A DNA stretch of 64,000 bases from Dendrolimus kikuchii (GCA_019925095.2 CM034412.1:7127501-7191500), one strand, 5' to 3'. Positions 10,641 through 21,528 are shown, numbered from the stretch's first letter. Notes: generated from the letters alone by a model not told the origin. Numbers and translations are program-made.

Positions 10641-11234
10641 GTTTTGCTTTTGTTTAAAAATAATCGGGCTGTAATTTACGGGATGAACATTATTTGTAAA
10701 CAAAAGCGTAGGTTGCCACTGATTATGAAAATGTTAGACACGACTTTCGACATCTGTGACGGACCACGACTTATGAAACTTTGGTGGAAAGCATATTTAA
10801 CAGTATCGTAGTGGTCTAAATATAAGCCCACTGGACTCGACCTAAGCATATATTCTAATAACAAAAAAAATTGTGACTGTGCAGTTCACGCGCAGTAGAA
10901 ATGAAGCTTCAGAGAATATATTCACAGATAATTCTTTATTCATTCTTTGAACATATTGTAATTCAAAATAAACTTTCTTAACTATCACTTTAAATTTTTC
11001 ACTGTTTTAGTAGTCTAAATAATATCTTATCAGTTTTATTTCGGTTCAAGTTGGACCTATGTTTAATCATCGGTCTTATTGACTCCCTAATCAATCTGTG
11101 CTGCACAATGTAAAACTCGTATCTCATTATCTCGCAGGCTTAGTTGTTTTAGTGTCGCTTTTTCGTTTCATCGAGATTTAAATCACAGCGATTCTAAAGA
11201 AGTTTCATTTGAAAAAAAATTACGTGGCTCTATC
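10641..11234. other. Spacer, nothing recognised
   Basis: AT-rich with no supported feature. Confidence 0.4.
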
Positions 11235-11400
11235 GTCAGCCAATCGGAGTCTACTGCTGAACGTTGAACTCCCGAAGTTTGTGCCTCATATTCCGGTCCT
11301 CCACTTTCTTAACCCAGCGCCTACTGGTGACCTTTCGCAGATCGTCGGTCTGCCGGGCTGTAGGGCTAGATGAAGGAAAAGATGTAGGTATGTCAGGATC
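11235..11400 (-). pseudogene. LINE reverse-transcriptase C-terminal fragment
   Basis: The minus strand gives fragments equivalent to R.TDDLRKV..R.W.KK.EDR followed by a decayed VQQ.TPIG end. The same ending (AEDRGKWHRLGQAYVQQWT) is readable on the plus strand at 18690-19095. Stops and frame changes show it is dead. Confidence 0.6.
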
Positions 11401-11557
11401 ATAAACCATCGTCTCTGTCTACCCCTATGTGAACCGGGCGTCATAATAGGTATGTATGTACGAATTATTATCACACGTATTATTGCATTTAATGTAGAAT
11501 GAAATAATTGTATTAAATATATCAATTGTTGTCAGCTGAAAATTTACATCGAAGAAG

Positions 11558-11560
<3 letters not shown>

Positions 11561-11618
<58 letters not shown>
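11561..11618. repeat. (TA)n microsatellite
   Basis: About 28 uninterrupted TA units immediately downstream of the retroelement on the minus strand. It may be the target or the tail of that element. Confidence 0.95.
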
Positions 11619-11619
<1 letters not shown>

Positions 11620-12570
11620 ACTTAATTTATTAAAGATAAAAACTACAAATAGTAAATAGGTCCCAAATCACCGTCAGTTGGGAACGTTCCCAAAACGCTG
11701 GCCGCATTACCACGTTGTATGGCAACGCTTATGCGTTGCCCAAAATACAGGCCAGCGTTTTGGTTTCGTGAGACATCTATCAACCGTTTTGATAGGTCTC
11801 GATAAAGGCGATGGGCTTCTGGACCCCATGGCCCGAGAGTTTCGACACCAAAAGCCGCAAATATATATCCACTACCAACGGATGCATATTTGCGGCGTTT
11901 TAGGTCCTCTTGTCGGGCGGCAGCTGCAACAGCTACCACAGCCGTATCCGGAAGATGGGACGCTGCCAAAGTGTCAACGCACGTTGCGTCCCAAACTAAT
12001 GGTCGTCCCATCTTCCATGGCACCAAAGACATCCCGTCCGGTCTCTTGCCATCGTCGCGACACAGTCCATTTGGCTCTAAAATGGCTGGGGTCCCGGTGG
12101 TGACAAGAGTCCGGCGGATAATGTCATTTAGTGCAGCATGGCGTGGTATTCTGCCGGCGCTTCTGACGCATGACAAGCCATGGTGACCTAAACCACCGAC
12201 TTTATCTCCGCATTGACAGTGATGAGGGACTACAGTCGGTGCCCCCAGTCGAATAGAGGCAGCAATCCTAAATGTAGTGTCATCTAGGAGTGTGCCTAAA
12301 TTTGATGAGGGCAGCGCCTGAAGCCACAAGCCTGACTCCCATTTTGAGACTGCTAAGAGGCGGGCTCGCTCAGCTTCGTTGACACTAGTGGATAAGAGAT
12401 TTTTATACACCAACTTGCTGAGCGGCCCGTCCCAAAGCTTCTGTGATTTGGGCTCTACTGGATAATTTTGACTCGGGCATGCTAGTGACCATGCGTTTCT
12501 AGCCTCAGCCAAGTATGGGACCTCAAAATCACTTAGTGACGGAGTAATAATCATTTACAATCACGTATTA
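11620..12570 (-). mobile_element. 3' part of a non-LTR-like retroelement ending at a (TA)n tract
   Basis: It comprises the 303-codon ORF at 11643-12554, a short 3' region with AATAAA, and an end against the (TA)n run. The 5' part is missing: homology stops near 12570, beside a plus-strand LINE insertion. Pieces of the same family lie at 1235, 3400 and 22955. Confidence 0.6.
11643..12554 (-). CDS. Retroelement ORF C-terminus with CCHC and PD..D nuclease-like motifs
   Basis: The 303-residue open frame is the C-terminal part of a longer polyprotein; the apparent start is only the first Met after truncation. Visible motifs in order are WESGLWLQALP (72-82), C113-x-C115...H124/H125...C129 (CCHC-type zinc site), R138-H139, R171-P-D173 followed by D189 in VWDATC, then KRRKY and ETLGPWGPEA near the end. 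The order zinc site, RH, PD-x15-D, K..K matches the layout known for restriction-like endonuclease domains of R2/R4/CRE-type non-LTR elements. The match is by motif only, and I could not confirm a clade. No reverse-transcriptase motif is left in this copy. There are no internal stops, so it is fairly young or conserved. The (TA)n tract next to its 3' end recalls R4/Dong-type elements, which favour simple AT repeats. The overlapping plus-strand ORFs are shadows. Confidence 0.65.
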   Translation of the reverse strand: MIITPSLSDFEVPYLAEARNAWSLACPSQNYPVEPKSQKLWDGPLSKLVYKNLLSTSVNEAERARLLAVSKWESGLWLQALPSSNLGTLLDDTTFRIAASIRLGAPTVVPHHCQCGDKVGGLGHHGLSCVRSAGRIPRHAALNDIIRRTLVTTGTPAILEPNGLCRDDGKRPDGMSLVPWKMGRPLVWDATCVDTLAASHLPDTAVVAVAAAARQEDLKRRKYASVGSGYIFAAFGVETLGPWGPEAHRLYRDLSKRLIDVSRNQNAGLYFGQRISVAIQRGNAASVLGTFPTDGDLGPIYYL

Positions 12571-12590
12571 TTTATTATATTATGAAATTC

Positions 12591-12768
12591 ATGATCAAAT
12601 TGATCGTGTACTAGCAGAAGGTGATGTCAGGAGCCTTAAGAACAGACGAGCGTACATGACAAGAGTTATGAATGTCAAAGAAGCAAGTGAGGTGTGTAAG
12701 AATAAGCCTAAATGGCGCTCTGTTGTTCGTGCCTACCCCGCAAGGGAACTGGCGTGAAGTTATGTATG
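12591..12768 (+). mobile_element. 5'-truncated LINE 3' end with 10-bp TSD
   Basis: The plus strand carries the last ~55 codons of the same LINE as 7772-8157 ([17 protein letters not shown]...[17 protein letters not shown]), ending GTGAAGTTATGTATG. The 10-bp duplications TATGAAATTC lie at 12581-12590 and 12769-12778. It landed directly upstream of the truncated ORF on the opposite strand. Confidence 0.9.
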
Positions 12769-12778
12769 TATGAAATTC

Positions 12779-13204
12779 GTTTTATGTTTAGACTCAATCT
12801 GAAATGTACCTATACGCCTATACATAGAAATTGGTTAAAATGTCTAAAGTGTATTGAAATAGCAATGTTAGCAATCAATCCTGTGAGCTGGAACACTTGC
12901 GGGTAATTTAATGCAATTTTGCTGAATGCCGGCATGTTCTGCTACTGGCTTTATGGATAATGCATTTCATATAAGCAAATTAGACATTGTGAACGCCGTA
13001 TCATGGATTTGTAATGAGTTTGAACTGTTCAGTTTGAATTAATTTTATTTAAACCTCTCTACACTTTACGAAATATAGGAAATCTGATAAGAGCATGGCA
13101 ATCCACGGACGATGAAAGGTTCCGTAGAGGTATAAAATGTCCACTTTTTTCATTATTTTGCTACGGAATCACAAACATTTAATCAACAATACTACTATAT
13201 AAAG
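12779..13204. other. Spacer, nothing recognised
   Basis: AT-rich with no supported feature. Confidence 0.4.
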
Positions 13205-13690
13205 GATGGAGAACAAGATCCATTTTTTTTTAGTTTCTTCTCTGTTTGTCGTTTTGTCTGTTTATTCGGGATTCACGTAAAATTACTGGGCCGATTTCGA
13301 TGCGGTTTTCACTGATCGACAGTTATATAATTCTTAGACTTAGCTCTGCGCTACTTTTTCTCCTGGGAATCCCGAGAGAATTTTTTGGGAATGAATTAAA
13401 AAGGCCAGTTTAAAAAAAATAGAATTCCAATGTGATTTTTTTAGTGATCGATAGCAAATTTAATGTAATAAAATGTGTGATATTTTTATCCCGGGAATCC
13501 CTCGCGAATTTTCCCGGAAACGATTTGAAGTCGTTCGGGTGCGTAAAAATTAGCTTACTCCGACACAGTTTTCACTAAAACAATAGCTTGTATTCATTTT
13601 CAAATATGTACTGCAGTATTTTGTATCCCGGGAATCCAGCAAGAATTTCAATTCAAGCATAGGGAATATCCTAGTTTTATAATATGGCGT
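13205..13690 (-). repeat. Dispersed repeat family B, minus copy
   Basis: The reverse complement of the layout at 5660-6235: GATGGAGAACA at the left, several TCCCGGGAATCC motifs, and CTCCGACACAGTTTTC. Confidence 0.7.
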
Positions 13691-14814
13691 TTAGAATGTT
13701 TTTCCATAACAGCCTCGATATATACTCAATATATACGCTCCTTATTAGAATATTTGATAATCACGCTGCACAATTCCCTAGCCACTTTCCTGCTTGCTGC
13801 CATGAAAGTAGGCATTATGTAAAGGCGGCAGGATAAGACCACACAATGAAATCACGAACGAGTTTCTCCAGTGATCAAATAAACACGCCCCAAAGCCTAT
13901 TTAAAATCATTTTTCTCGTGGTCTCCACTATAAAGAAGTTACCATTTCGGTAGAATACAACAAATTGTTCATCACCTCTCGTCAACTTCAGTCGGTTGAC
14001 AATCATGATGAGTGGCGGCACATAGCTAATCATTCCTATTGTTGGGAGTACGCAGATGTTTTTTGTATGGTGACCAAAGATTAAATTTTTTAGTCAGTAT
14101 AAAGTGCATACATACTTCATTGTGGTCGATATATTAATGTAAGGCTAAACCAAAATAATGTACTGTCATAAGAAATTAAATATTTTCACATTTTCTGCAT
14201 TTTTTTTAAACAATACATTGTGGATTTGATAAGTATGTGAACTATGATAAGTATGTGTTAACACACATATGGACGTGTAGAAAAGGGTCCATAGATACAA
14301 GGAACGGTGATTTTTTTACGATTTTAGCAGTATATTGCATTTATTTAAAAAAATGGGATTATTCCCGCAGGAATCAGAGGGCCCCACCGAAAACGTAACT
14401 GGGCCCTTGCCTAAAATGCCCAGTAGGTAAGAGGGCAGATTAACATTTCTATAAAATTACATCCATGTGACTTCTGTAGTGTATTAATAATTATAATAAA
14501 AGAGGGTAGTTTTATATTTCTCATAATGGTGTCACTTTGGATTAAAACCTTACATTGAAAACGTTTTTCTCTTCTCCCAGACTGAACATTATAGATATAC
14601 TTAGATAGACATGGAAAGTGTATGCCATCTGTCAGTCCGTCTGATAAATATACTATCAAAACTATACTTATACACTTAGTCTGGCCATAAATACTGTTAC
14701 AATTAAAAAGAAACAAAATATTACATTTGAATTTAGAATCTGTCATTTTTATATGATTGTTCATTGTGTTTTCTCATTTTGGCGCCAATACATTGTACAA
14801 CATTTTGCTATATT
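13691..14814. other. Spacer, nothing recognised
   Basis: No gene was recognised. The 117-aa minus ORF at 14411-14764 has no family features. Confidence 0.4.
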
Positions 14815-15470
14815 AAAATGGAGTGGGGTGATAAAGAGAACCGAATCGCTGTGATTGCATTACACAAAGTCGGTATGAAGCCAAATGCAATTTTTACAAC
14901 TCTCCATACGTTTGGTAAAAAGACGCACTGGTCATTTCTTAACTCATAATTTAAAAAAGAATAGGGTGGTAAAATCGAAACAACTACTGAAGCGGTACGC
15001 AAAGAGAGGTCACAGAAAATTTTTGTTTACGGATGACATATTTTTTACAATTGCAACATTTTAACAAACAAAATGACTGTATTTATGCTCAAAGCTCTAA
15101 GGAAGCTTCATAATTAGTCGACAGAGTGCAACGTGGGCATTATCCGTCTTCAGTGATGGTTTGGTGGGGTGTTAGCTATTAAGGAGTGACTGAGCCATAT
15201 TTTTGTGAAAAAGGTATCAAAACAAGTATATCAAGATATACCATTCTTGAGAAGGTAGTTAAGCCCCTTGACAGCACCATGTTCGATAACCAAGAATGGT
15301 CCTTCCGGCAAGACTCGGCGCCGGGTCATAAAGCTCGGTCCACGCAGTCTTGGTTGGAAACGAACGTTTCAGACTTCACTAGAGCTGGAGACGGGCCGTC
15401 GTCTAGTCCCAATCTTAATATTTGCAACAGAAAAAAGAAATTTTCTTTGTTACAATATTTATGGCAAGAC
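14815..15470 (+). pseudogene. Mariner-type transposase pseudogene
   Basis: Pieces of a Tc1/mariner transposase appear in order but in different frames. An N-terminal MEWGDKENRIAVIALHKVG stretch lies at 14818-14880, decayed FTD/Q.HFNKQND text near 15030-15075, RVQRGHYPSSVMVWWGVSY with a stop at 15124-15182, then VTEPYFCEKGIKTS and WSFRQDSAPGHKARSTQSWL. The QDSAP Asp is the second catalytic residue and the FTD Asp near 15035 is a candidate first. The sequence leaves the family at SSPNLNI, where SSPDLNPLDY is expected, so the third catalytic Asp is absent. Frameshifts, stops and a shortened middle make it non-functional. Terminal inverted repeats were not found by eye. Confidence 0.85.
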
Positions 15471-15499
15471 TAGGCACATTTCATGTAAGTTAGTTGTTA

Positions 15500-16002
15500 A
15501 GATTTGTTGAAAAAAGAAAGAAAATGAAAATAAAAAATCCCCCCCTTTTAACCCTAGTTATTAAAAGAGAAGAAATAAAAAAAAATAAGAATAAAAATCT
15601 CCATTTTGACTATAATGGCAGAGAAGGTGATAAAAATGTTTTTAGCGTTCATGCAAAAATTTAAACAAGTAAACAAATTACTGACAGAAATCATTGTCAC
15701 CCCAATGTGACAATATCATTATGCCCCGTTTAATTATCCATGACCGATACTTGGCGTTATTTAGTGTCACTATTCATGTCCCATGTCCCGATGATAGATA
15801 GACTCGGAACGACTCTATTGGGACGTTTTAGGACATTTTGAAATAAGAGGGAATAAAATTTGAAGGTGAAAGTGACTGCTTGCATGATTCTCTATTCCTT
15901 TGTTCATTCTACACGGCCCTAGTAGGGATAGTTTTTCCACAGATAATGAGACAGTTTCACCGTAATATATAATAGATATTGTTGCTGGAAAATTATAATA
16001 TT
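15500..16002. other. Spacer, nothing recognised
   Basis: AT-rich with no supported feature. Confidence 0.4.
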
Positions 16003-16312
16003 CTTTTTTTTATTGCTGGAGTTCAGCAGACAGGCAGGCGGCCCACTTGATGGAGAGCGGTTACCGTCGCCTATGGACATTTGCAATACCAAAGATGCTA
16101 CAAATACGCTCCGCTCTTTTAAGGGAGACTGGAACCTGGTCACTAATTCTCAAACACACCTCAAGGTTGTTATGGCGGCATACTCTAGACCAAGGGTGGT
16201 AGCCATCTAGTCGGGCAAATGCCCTACCACCTGACTTTGGGTTGTTTTGTAGCATCTTACGACAGGTCACCTGGCCGCAGGAAATTGTATTCTTTCTCTG
16301 TTCCTGCACAGA
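16003..16312 (-). repeat. A-tailed retroelement end (family A), near full length
   Basis: The plus strand runs from TTTTTTTATTGCTGGAG to GTTCCTGCACAGAC, so the element is on the minus strand with its A-tail at 16003-16011. With 4918-5236 it defines the ~310-bp unit. The three ORFs crossing it are translations of the repeat. Confidence 0.85.
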
Positions 16313-16661
16313 CTAAATTTCTAATGTCTAATATTCGGGATAAAATGTCTGTTTGTCCCTGTCAATTTATTTAAGATATACATCTAAATATTTTGAACAG
16401 GGTGCGAATTGTTGTGAAGGGGAAGGAGTTATAAATGTAGTACAATTATAGTATACCATCAATAGCATATATATATTACTCAAGCGAAGTAACGTGTAAA
16501 CTTGTGGTAGCGGATAAAGTAATTAGATAATAAAGATAATAAAAGTAGCAGTATATAAATACATAGGTACATACATCTTGTTGTTGAATTTTGGCTATAT
16601 AGACCTGTCCGCCGAACCGGCAAAAAACATGTGTTCCCTATAAAAATGACAACATCTATTT
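16313..16661. other. Spacer, nothing recognised
   Basis: AT-rich with no supported feature. Confidence 0.4.
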
Positions 16662-16897
16662 GGTTACCATGAAATCTGGCAACTTAACCAATGGTTGTCA
16701 ATTTTGCCATTATTTATTTTCGTTTACAAGATTACTATTACTTCTCACAAAATGTCTTTTTTGAGTATATGACTCATACGTGACGTTATTTGCTCAAAAA
16801 AGACACTTTGTGAGAGGTAATAGTAATTTTGCAAACGAAAACCTATAATGGCAAAATTGACAACCATTGGTTAAGTTGCCAGATTTCACGGTACCAT
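16662..16897. mobile_element. Fold-back MITE, ~105-bp inverted arms
   Basis: The left arm GAAATCTGGCAACTTAACCA...CAATTTTGCCATTAT...TGTCTTTTTTGAG is repeated as the reverse complement on the right, ending at TGGTTAAGTTGCCAGATTTC. A spacer of about 30 bp lies near 16768-16797. Only scattered mismatches separate the arms. It has no ORF. The class is unknown; a clear target duplication was not seen. Confidence 0.85.
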
Positions 16898-18689
16898 GTT
16901 TCTATGCAATAAATTATTTGATTTGGTTTGATTTGACAAATATAACTATGGCTTACGTAGAAGCGGACAGATGCGACGACATTTGACGACAACAGAAATT
17001 CCTAAAAATCGCTAACCGTTTCTTAAAAAGCTGCTACATTTTGCATCTACCTACTTATACTAATAAAGTATACATAAACGTAAAGGACGAATGCTAATTT
17101 TCACATTGCAATACGAAATCCCAAAAATATTTCTCAAAAGGTCTTTATCACAAAGTCAACATTTCAAATAAATATATTAATCAGGACCACCTTTTAGCGC
17201 CTCTGTATTTAAGCTCCTTTGTACCCCTTTTCTATAACCAAGACAAAATTTACACATGAAATACTCTATAAAGTCTTGTTGTAAAATAATAAGATCCAAA
17301 ATAGAATTATATGAATTTTCTGAGATCCAAATGTAACTTGGTGAATTTACAACAGAATTAACTATTTAAATATATTATTGATGTTCATAATATGAATAGG
17401 ATAAGGCTTAAAATTATTTGATAATAGTATAATCAATAGCAAAAATAAATTTGTTGTACATTGGTCATCTGTCATCAACGGATGTCACATTACCTCTCAT
17501 TTTGTGGACAACAAAAGTCCTGACTTCTCAAACTCAGCTTTGACATTCTATTACTCATTTCATACAATATTGATGGTATGGTATCCAATACTGGATACAT
17601 TTAGAAGCATTTGATATCTGTACTAGAATAACAGGCAATGTAAGCTACGATTGAAATTGTCGATATGATATAGTTTGATTGATTAGTTGGTTATGAACGC
17701 AGTAAGTCATTAAAAATGTATTTAATGTTAAAAAGGCTTGCAAGTTAAATCTACAATGTGTGTGGTCCATTATTATATAATCACCACTTTGTTTGCATAT
17801 TTATAATATCTTCTGATTCTGCAGTATACATAAAATACACAAGAAAATTCAATGCAAATTACCTTTTTTCTAAACCTAACATTTTTATTGTAATACGTTG
17901 AGCTGTTGAACAGCGTAAAAACAATAAAGACCAACACATATTTGAGTGGCTGAGGGGTTTTTAAATTTAAATTTCTACTGAGACTTCGTCACAAATTTAC
18001 ATTTTTTATATATATTTATATACTTAACTACAACTACATTTATTTTTATGTATTTTCGCTAAGAACTTAAATAATAACCCAGCGTCCTTACTCAAAGGTT
18101 TTCTTTGAATAATATTTATTCCTCCACTATGCAATGACGAGTCCACCAAGAATGTCCTTCTAATTGGTTGGGTTTAGTCACATTCCTGAACAATATGCAC
18201 AAGATCTTCGAGATATATTAGTACAGTGCTTACAAAGAGGAGTAGATGTTTACCCTATCATGTGCTAAAACTTATTAACTGGAATGTGGCTAGACCTTAT
18301 CCTAAAAGCTGAGGAGCGGTGTGAAGAGCTATAGTGTAGTTTCACCAAGGCTACTTCTGGCATTATGCCTTCTACTTCTGGAGCTCAAATGCTAGCTCTT
18401 ACGATTTCTTTATCGTGCCGGCTGGTTAAGAAATGCACGGAGGCATTTTTCCGCTCCAAGGAATCGTCTACCACAATGTCATATACCTTAGGTTTCGGCA
18501 CAAAGCAAGTAATATATTTTATTGTTACACAATTAATCGTCTTTTCCTGAAATGGGAGAGAACAGATGGATGATAGTCTGAGAAGAACAGAGGGATTGTT
18601 CGCGTCTTTGAATTCCGTCTATTTATTCTCGATTTGTTAGGTCTCCGAGTCTTGTGAGTGAGTGATTATTTTTCGCAGCATGTATAGAT
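16898..18689. other. Long AT-rich stretch, nothing recognised
   Basis: No coding similarity, splice-linked exons or repeat of known type could be supported. The 61-aa ORF at 18365-18550 has no family. Confidence 0.4.
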
Positions 18690-19095
18690 GACCGTCCTCA
18701 TCTACAGGGCCGAGACGTGGATACTGACGGCATGACTCTTCCACAAATTCCGAGTCGCTCAACGAGCTATGGAGTGACCTATGTTGGGTGTTTCTCTTAT
18801 GGATAGTATTAGAAAAGAGGATATCCGTAACAGAATCAACGCAACCGACATACTAGCTCGCAAAATTAGCAAGTTAAAGGGACGGCCTGTCGCAGAACCG
18901 ATGGCCGATGGAGCAGATGCGTCCTGGAGTGGAGACCGCGCTTCGGTAAACGTAGTGTCGGACGCCCTCCAGCCCGATGGACTGGCGACCTGCGCAAGGT
19001 CGCCGGTAAGTTTTGGATGAGGAAGGCGGAAGACCGGGGTAAGTGGCACCGACTTGGGCAGGCCTACGTCCAGCAGTGGACTGTGATTGGCTGAC
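18690..19095 (+). pseudogene. LINE reverse-transcriptase C-terminal fragment
   Basis: Readable blocks in order are an AETW-like segment near 18710, KFRVAQRAME-type text at 18750-18775, MLGVSLMDSIRKEDIRNRIN (18781 onward), then in another frame WSRCVLEWRPRFGK, TGDLRKVAGKFWMRKAEDRGKW and LGQAYVQQWTVIG before a stop. This is the characteristic tail of a lepidopteran-type LINE reverse transcriptase. Frameshifts near 18870-18900 break it. A minus-strand relative is at 11235-11400. Confidence 0.8.
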
Positions 19096-19204
19096 GACTG
19101 ATACATGGAATAGGCTTAAATACAGTAACTAAAAAAAACCTGAAATAGCAACACTGCGCCGCCACCGCCTGAAAATCTCCACGGCGCCGCCGCAGTTTTT
19201 TAAC

Positions 19205-19680
19205 GCGGCACACATGTGTATTTCGAATATAAGACGAAATTTCAGTTTACGGATTTGTGTGGCCTCTCAGCTAGAGGCATTCTGACCGGTTAGTGGTTAG
19301 CGTAGCTTTCTCATACAACCTTACTCACCGCTAACCGCATTAGCATTCAAGGTGTATGAAATTTGCAAATTAAATAACCTGTAAAAGGTATGACATGAAT
19401 TACCGTTACATTCAAAATAATAACTTTAAATACAATACGAATACCAGCTCTCGTTTTTGTATGAACTCTTACCTAAAGGCACAGGTACATTTCGGTCGAT
19501 TAATGCCTAGCTTAGGTAGTTTCGACTTGTATCGATGCTATAAATTAAATAATCTTTTTGTGATAACACGTTATGATTTCCCATAACACCTAAAATAATA
19601 ATTTCGAATACAATACGAAGGTTCAGCTCCCGGTTTTGTGTGAGCTCTCAGCTAGAGGCATTCCGGCCGATTAGTGGCGA
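19205..19680. repeat. Three diverged tandem modules of ~180-210 bp
   Basis: The block [GAATAcAAtACGAA .. CAGCTC.CGTTTTTGT .. GAGCTCTCAGCTAGAGGCATTC .. CGATTAGTGG] appears at about 19205-19292, 19415-19515 and 19593-19677. The spacing suggests an old tandem duplication. It is relatively GC-rich and non-coding. Confidence 0.55.
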
Positions 19681-20398
19681 CTGTGTCGCTCCTCTCATTA
19701 CTGCTCAGCCCTAATTGCGCCGCAATACAACCAGCTCAAAAGCACCGCCGACTTTTATCTTGCCGCCCGCCGGGAAGCGGTATGGTGTATCGGCGAGCGA
19801 GCTACGGAGCGGGAACGATTGTTCGTTGTTTTATTATTCGTCAAAGGCGATTTAAATACAAATAAATATAAATAGGAGTGTTTACGTAAATTTTTATTAA
19901 GGTAAATTTTAATTATCATTTTATAAATATCAAGAAATATACAACAAAAAATTTTTGTTTGCTTAGTTTTCATCACAATTTTTCTTTGATATAGAGTCCA
20001 AACTATGTATATCTCCTTAAAAATATGTATCCTTATTTTGAACACAGGTTACCTACTGTTTATATATGTAGGGCTAGGGAGATAAAATACTTCCCCAATT
20101 TCCCCAGAGCTGAAATGTTCGTTGCCAAAACTTCTGCCAAGAAATTCTTGTCCCCAATCCCCAACCAACCTGAATGTCAAAAAAACTACGTTACGTTTCC
20201 ATCTGGCCAATAGCGTTGCGTTTTGCGATTTTAGATATCCCGCGCACTTTGAATACTTTTTTAAATTAAAATCTAGAAATAAAAAAATAACGTTAGAAAT
20301 TTAATTCTACAGCAAGACATCATATAAAAATGTGACACGTATTTGAATTACATGCATATAATATTTTCTTAAGTTTTCGCGACTTGTATACGTATACA
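19681..20398. other. Spacer, nothing firm recognised
   Basis: A GC-rich patch at 19690-19850 is followed by AT-rich DNA. The segment 20366-20398 (AGTTTTCGCGACTTG...) resembles the outer flank of other Penelope-type termini at 59612 and 63952. Confidence 0.4.
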
Positions 20399-20735
20399 TA
20401 ATAAAACTACGTTTTACCGGTTTTAAGCGCGGTAATTTTATTTGGTTTTGGTTTTTCCGACGTTTCGGCCACTTTTCAGTGGCCGTGATCACGGAAGACA
20501 AAGATGTCAAGTGTCAACGAGTATTGTTAAAGTTTTATTTAGCCTACCGCCAACTTATTAATTTTAATTATTTAATTTTAATTTTGTTTATGGTTATTAT
20601 TTACTCTATGGGAGCCTAATCTAATTTACTACCGCTTCGCAACATGTTATGGCTTGAAGAGAAGAAGCGGCGCAAGAAACTCTTCAGCAAACATGCCTAG
20701 CTCTAATAATTTTATATAATATTAAAATGGGTGGA
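20399..20735 (-). repeat. Left inverted arm (pLTR-like) of a Penelope-like element
   Basis: This ~335-bp arm is nearly identical to the reverse complement of 21524-21854. It runs from AATAAAACTACG at the outside to ATTAAAATGGGTGGA at the inside. Penelope-like elements are known for terminal repeats that may be direct or inverted; here they are inverted. It contains a hammerhead-like motif on the minus strand. Confidence 0.85.
20454..20498 (-). ncRNA. Hammerhead-ribozyme-like motif, left arm
   Basis: On the minus strand the order is CUUCC, GUGAUCA, C, a 7-bp stem GGCCACU/AGUGGCC closed by GAAA, then GAAAC GUC GGAA. This matches the minimal hammerhead layout CUGANGA, stem II, GAAAC, cleavage-site GUC, except that C3 is G and G8 is C. 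Those two bases pair in the active fold, so the change may be compensatory. Penelope-like elements are known to carry minimal hammerheads in their terminal repeats. The motif is identical in the right arm. Confidence 0.5.
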
Positions 20736-20755
20736 AGGAAAAATAAAAGTAATTA

Positions 20756-21283
20756 TCAGTCGCAGCAAGAGCTCACAGTGTCTTGAGGTCTGGCAGCTGG
20801 TTTTTGCTGGGTTTGGGTCTTAATAGTTTTGATAATTGGATCCCAAACAGGTGGTACTTGCCAACCATCTTCTCTATTGAAATTTGGGTGTTTTTTGATT
20901 TCAATAGCCTCACGCATCTTTCTAGGTATGAAACGATTCTCTTTCGCGAGGATTTGTGGGTTATCGAATCTGATGTAGTGGTTGGGTTTATCCAGCGTGT
21001 GTTCACTGATCGCAAACTTCGTAGACCTTGCGTGTTTCATGTCAGCAATGTGTTCTTTTACTCGTGTTTTTATGCTCCCCTTTGTTTGCCCAATGTATGA
21101 CAATCCACACTCACAATCAAGCTTGTAGACCCTGCATCCTGGAGTGGGATATTGCATTTCACAGGTCTCAGAAATTGGGTAATCTTTTTCTGCGGCTTGA
21201 AATATGTTTTGATTGAAGCTCGCCTGAGGATGTGACCAATTCTGTCTGTGACCCCCTTGATGTAGGGTAGGGTAGCAGGGCAC
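20756..21283 (-). CDS. Penelope-like element GIY-YIG endonuclease fragment
   Basis: The genuine part begins about residue 51, after a frame change; the first ~50 residues are the wrong frame of the upstream RT region. From there it reads VYKLDCECG (52-60), SYIGQTKGS (62-70), R74, E77-H78, then ISEH and a REAIE segment near 124-128 that would hold the catalytic Glu. This is the GIY-YIG nuclease with the CEC zinc-type motif found at the C-terminus of canonical Penelope-like elements, where it nicks the target for reverse transcription. It ends inside the unit close to the left inverted arm. Alone it cannot be mobile because the RT is mostly gone. Confidence 0.8.
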   Translation of the reverse strand: MPCYPTLHQGGHRQNWSHPQASFNQNIFQAAEKDYPISETCEMQYPTPGCRVYKLDCECGLSYIGQTKGSIKTRVKEHIADMKHARSTKFAISEHTLDKPNHYIRFDNPQILAKENRFIPRKMREAIEIKKHPNFNREDGWQVPPVWDPIIKTIKTQTQQKPAARPQDTVSSCCD

Positions 21284-21528
21284 CGCTCAACTGAAGGTGG
21301 TTTGGGGCCTTTGTGACGATGGTGTGGAGTCTTCAGCTGATTGCGTTGTAGAACTCGCTTGACATGCTGAAGCTCTCCAGCTATGTGGTTCTCGTCACAA
21401 ATTTTCTGTGCTCTCTGAAACAAAGATTTGTCCACGGTAGCTAACTGACTAGGATGGTGGTGAGACGAACCATTAAGGTATTTATCTGTATGGGTAGTTT
21501 TCCTATTCACCGCATGACCACCCTCCAC
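21120..21528 (-). pseudogene. Penelope-like reverse-transcriptase C-terminal remnant
   Basis: The minus frame 21528-21070 encodes GGHAVNRKTTHTDKYLNGSS, HHHPSQ, RVLQRNQLKTP, LPYIKGVTDRIGHILRR and FLRPVKCNIPLQDAG. This is the region between the RT thumb and the nuclease of Penelope-like elements. The reading continues in the neighbouring frame as VYKLDCECG, so a single frameshift near 21133 (GCAGGGTCTAC) separates RT and nuclease. Everything upstream of the RT thumb, including the catalytic palm, is missing. The apparent residues after the break (from 21120 leftward) are out of frame. Confidence 0.8.

Noticed and set aside
11678..12186. Plus-strand ORFs of 141 and 98 aa
   Set aside because: Antisense shadows of the 303-residue retroelement frame, which has the family motifs.
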